Assembly (NCBI GenBank): GCA_019973155.2
Contig: BPQB01000008.1
Span: 682,001-746,000 of the forward strand
Origin: Phanerochaete sordida
Taxonomy: Eukaryota; Basidiomycota; Agaricomycetes; Polyporales; Phanerochaetaceae
Length of the DNA: 64,000 nt
Reading direction: 5' to 3'
In this document: piece by piece, positions 60,671-64,000 of the stretch
Position numbering within the stretch: position 1 is the stretch's first letter
How the letters are laid out: every line of letters begins with the position of its first letter
Notes under the pieces: generated by a model
The model's input: only the letters and a program-made list of their open reading frames with translations
What the model was told of the DNA's origin: nothing
Databases searched by the model: none
Made by a program: the position numbers and the translations under genes

Positions 60671-63370
60671 ATGTCCAACCGCCGCAACTACACCCTCCTC
60701 CCTTCCCTTCCCCCAGGCCCCTCCTCGGCCTCGCTCATCCCCCACACTCCCTCCTTGCCTGACGAGGGCCTTCACGCGCGCCCCTCGCACTCGCGCACCA
60801 ACACCGCCTTCGCCATCGAAGACATGGGCAACGACGACGACATCGCGCAGGTCGACGTCTACCGCGCCGACCCGGATGTCGAGGGCATCGGCTACGCCGT
60901 CGGCGACCTCGACGGCAAGACCGCCCTCGAGGCCAAGACCGCCGTCATCAGCCGCGCCCTCGACGAGACCGGCATGGGGCGCTACCAGTGGTGCATGTGC
61001 GTCGGCCCTCGGTAGTGTGTGCGCGGACGCTGATCCCCCGGTAGCTTCTTCCTCTGCGGCTTCGGATACGCCCTCGACCTCATGTGGGCCCAGGCCTTCT
61101 CGCTCGTCACGCCGCGCATACAGCAGGAGCTCGGTGTCCCCGACGAGCAGTACGGCGACATCTTTTCTGGTGAGTCCCACGCCGCATCACCGTGATGGCC
61201 CGGCTGACATTGCGTCCAGTGTTCTCGGCGGGCCTCACCGTCGGTGCCTTCACCTGGGGAATCCTCGTCGACATCATCGGCCGTCGCTGGGCATTCAACC
61301 TCACCGTTGGGATCGTCGCCGTCTTCGGTGAGCAGCCTGCGCGAGTCGCTGTCCCAGAGCCTGACCGCTTCGCGTTACAGGCATGATCCTCGGTGCACTC
61401 GACTCGTGGCAGGGCATCTGTGCAGTCGTCTTCTTCGTGGGCTTTGGTTTAGGTGGCAATATACCCATCGATGCCACGATTGTCTTAGAGTTTCTGCCGA
61501 ACGTGAGTTTAGCCCTTGTGTCAGATAACGATACACTAATAAGAGTTGCAATAGGACCGCCGCTATCTCCTGGCTGCGCTGAGCGTATTCCAGCCTATCG
61601 GTAAGTCTCCGCATGACGCTCAAGACGCCAGCTGATCCTCCCCGTAGGCGTGATCATCACTTCGCTCATTTCCTGGGGCCTTGTGCCGAACTTTGCCTGC
61701 GACACAGGCCTCCCTGCCTGCTCGTCGCTCCGCCACTCTCCCACACCGGTCAACTCCAGCACCTGCTGCACGCGCGGCTCGAACGCCGGCTGGCGCTACG
61801 CGCTCTACACACTCGGCGGGCTCTCCGTCATGGCCTTCTTCGCGCGCTTCTTCCTCTTCACCTTCTACGAGAGCCCCAAGTTCCTCATCAGCAAGGGCCG
61901 CGACGCCGAGGCGTGCGAGGTCATCCGCTGCGTCGCCCAGGTCAACGGCCGCGAGAGCAGCATCGACGAGGGCGAGCTCGAGGAGATCGACCGCCGCTTC
62001 GCCGAGGTCGAGCGCGCGAGCCGCATCAGCGGCGGCGGCTCGCGCATGAGCAAGACGAGCCGCATGAGCAAGGGCAGCCGCATGAGCCGCGAAGGCAGCC
62101 GCATGAGTCGCGAAGGCAGCCGCCTCAGCAAGGGCGCGACCGAGGGCGAGGACGGCGTCGGCGGCGAGGAGAAGGCGCGCAGGATCAAGGTCCCCGCCAT
62201 GGGCGGGCACCTGCAGATGCTCTTCTCGTCGCCCGCGATGGTGCGCCTGACGCTGCTGACCTGGGTGTGCTACGCTGCGGATTACTGGTGAGTCGCGCAT
62301 ATTTGGTGTGGTTTTGGGTGTGGTTGGGCGGGTGTTGATACGGGAGCAGGGGTTTTGTCATCGCGGGCAATTTCTTGCCGAAGTTCCTCGCGGACCGCGG
62401 GGCGGCGGATAATGTCAGTACGGCTGTTACTTATCGCAACTAGTACGTGCTATCGCCCGTCTCTCTCGCCGCTGCGCTTATGCCTCCCCTCCCCTCGCTC
62501 TCCCGCGCCCGTCCGCACCGCCTCCCCAACCTTGACCCTGCCCGCGTCTCCGCCCACCTCCCCAACGCTGACCCCGCCCGCGCCCCGTAGCATCATCATC
62601 GCCGTCGTCGGCGTGCCGGGCGTGCTCCTCGGCACCGCGCTCATCGAGATCCCGTACATCGGCCGCAAGTGGGCGATGGTCGGCTCGAGCGCGCTCATGG
62701 GCGCGAGCCTCTTCCTGTACGCGGTCATCACGACGCCCGCGGCGAGTGTGGGGTTCAATGCGATGGAGTATTTCTGTGAGTTCTTTCGAGCTTTGTCGTT
62801 CTGGCGTTCTGGCGTTCTGGCTTGTATTTGCGGCGCTGGCTTCTGCTTTGCTTCGCTTCACCGCTCCCTCTGCTGCGCTTCGCTCCCCTCGCTCCCCTCT
62901 GCTCCCTCTGCTCCCTTTCTCCCGCTCCCTCTGCTCCCTTTCTCCCGCTCCCTTCGCTCCCTTTCTCTCGCTCCTTCCCCCCAGTTTCTCTCTGCTCCTC
63001 CGATTCCCTCTGCTCCGCTCCCTCTCACCCGTCGCTCACTTTTTCTCGCTCCTTCTCCCCCGCTTCTCCCTGCTCTTCCGATTCCCTCTGCTCCGCTCCG
63101 CTCACCGCGCGCTAACGCACGTCTCTAGTCCAGTCGACGTTCAACGCGGTGCTCTACGGCTGGACGCCCGAGGCGTTCCCGGCCCAGGTACGCGGCAGCG
63201 CGTGCGGGCTCGCGAGCTTCTGGGGCCGCCTCAGCAGCATCGTCGCGCCGCTCGTCGCCGCGCGCCTCGGGAGCAGCATGGGCGTGCTCTATCTGGCCGG
63301 CGGGGGTGTCTTCTTGAGCACGCTCTGTGCGCTGTTCTTGCCGGAGACGAAGGGCGGGGAGGTGTTGTAG
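60671..63370 (+). CDS. MFS transporter 3 (sugar-porter/SV2-like type)
   Basis: Nine exons: 60671-60996, 61045-61169, 61220-61327, 61381-61502, 61555-61600, 61648-62287, 62350-62442, 62591-62775, 63129-63370, giving 628 residues. Long cytosolic N-terminus of about 105 residues, then helices starting FFLCGFGYALDLMWAQAFSL. The loop-2 motif is GILVDIIGRRWAF. The conserved helix-4/5 region reads GFGLGGNIPIDATIVLEFLP. The central cytosolic loop starts after ESPKFLISKGRDAEA (PESPR-like sugar-porter motif) and includes repeats of SRMSREG. The second half contains EIPYIGRKWAMVG and YGWTPEAFPAQVRGSACGLA, and ends FLPETKGGEVL, a sugar-porter-type PETKG ending. Plasma-membrane importer of organic solutes is inferred; substrate unknown. 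It is unrelated in detail to MFS1/MFS2. Confidence 0.92.
62820..63110. repeat. Pyrimidine-rich degenerate repeat inside MFS3 intron
   Basis: Within the 353-nt intron 62776-63128, words such as GCTCCCTCTGCTCCC, CTTTCTCCC and GCTCCCTTCGCTCCC recur, with a larger duplicated block of about 85 nt ending in CCGATTCCCTCTGCTCCGCTC (around 62999-63019 and 63079-63099). The expansion explains why this intron is several times longer than the others. Confidence 0.75.
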
Positions 63371-64000
63371 ATGGGTTTGCATTTTGGGGGAGTTTGAGAG
63401 GAATTGGATGGAGTGTTTGTTTGTTGTATGAGTAGTTTGGTGTTTATACACGTGTGTGATACCCCTTCACTTGGCGAGCGGAAGTCGCGGCGGCAGTTCT
63501 CGCGTATCGTCGGTGTAGGTCGCCTTGCGGTGGTGTCGGCGGCGGCAGCGAGTGGCGTGGACATCGAGTCGGACGGTCGCGCCGCCGCTGTGCTGTGCCG
63601 ATTGTCACAGCTCGTCCGGCGCTGACGTGCGCGCAGAGGCGTGGGGAGGCGTGGGCGTGGGGGAGGGCGCGCGGTCAGAGCGAGGCAGGCGGGCGACTGC
63701 GGGGTGCGGTGCGGGGAAGCGTGGTCGGATTAGAAGATACAACAGGACCGGCGTGGCGCGGCGTCGGTCGCTCCGACTGGCAGTCCGCTAATAGATGTGG
63801 GATGTGGAGAAGGCAGTTGAAGTGCGGGCGTGTTCCAGCTTGGTCGATTACCGTCGATGTAATACACGGGCGCGTGAGTGCGTAACGTGGTGTCGCGCAG
63901 AGACGTCTAGATTCAGGTGCTCGCTCGGAGGTCGCAGACTCCGCCATCGCGCATCTCCAAATGTACTCGAATACCATGAAATCCGTACATTTCGTCGCCT
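63371..64000. other. 3' intergenic, nothing recognised
   Basis: T-rich 3' UTR-like stretch after the MFS3 stop (GTTTGTTTGTTGTATG), then sequence without a gene that I can support. Confidence 0.35.

Overview
This window is nuclear DNA from a filamentous basidiomycete, most likely a wood-inhabiting Agaricomycete (Polyporales-like). The DNA is GC-rich. The genes carry many GT-AG introns of about 45-70 nt with CTNAC-type branch sites, and TATA boxes lie 70-100 nt before several ATGs. The content is expanded paralogue families of BTB, F-box, MYND-finger and F-box-like proteins, which is typical of that group. The species assignment is an inference from gene content only. All exon structures were assembled by hand from splice signals, reading-frame phase and paralogue comparison; no transcript evidence was available.

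Left part (1-13.5 kb): a pseudokinase (814-3517, +), a MYND-finger protein (MYND-A, 3748-5392, -), then four BTB/POZ genes in a row (6366-7614, 8177-9409, 10306-11551, 12275-13476, all +). These four are a tandem duplication of a two-gene unit. Between the units sits a graded 10-bp repeat array.

Middle-left part (13.5-30.7 kb): a TA-flanked MITE (14042-14422), a broken BTB copy (14618-15290, -), a frameshifted MYND gene (15393-16957, +), F-box-like gene F1 (18389-20185, +), MYND-B (20430-22072, -; exon lengths identical to MYND-A), MYND-D (22407-23496, +), F-box-like F2 and F3 (24225-25911 and 26739-28473, +), a second MITE of the same TIR family (28832-29106), and an F-box pseudogene (30403-30710, -).

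Middle-right part (30.7-50.9 kb): F-box gene A (31791-32501, -), a conserved SR-protein kinase (34737-37075, +), two diverging MFS transporters (38732-40580, -; 44446-46276, +) with a decayed third MFS copy between them, F-box gene B (46951-47667, +) and F-box-like F4 (49021-50839, -). F-box B and its 3' flank are the inverted source or sister of the pseudogene segment at 29.6-30.7 kb.

Right part (51-64 kb): an F-box/LRR-type protein (51480-53107, -), a 1232-residue kinase with a long disordered N-terminus (54359-58322, +), a short MSP-domain (VAP-like) protein without membrane anchor (58958-59576, +), and a nine-exon MFS transporter (60671-63370, +).

Taken together, the region is a birth-and-death cluster of putative ubiquitin-ligase substrate adaptors (BTB for Cul3, F-box for SCF) and of MYND and orphan F-box-like proteins. 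It has fresh duplicates, decayed copies and MITEs. A few single-copy housekeeping-type genes (SR-protein kinase, kinases, transporters) are embedded in or flank it.
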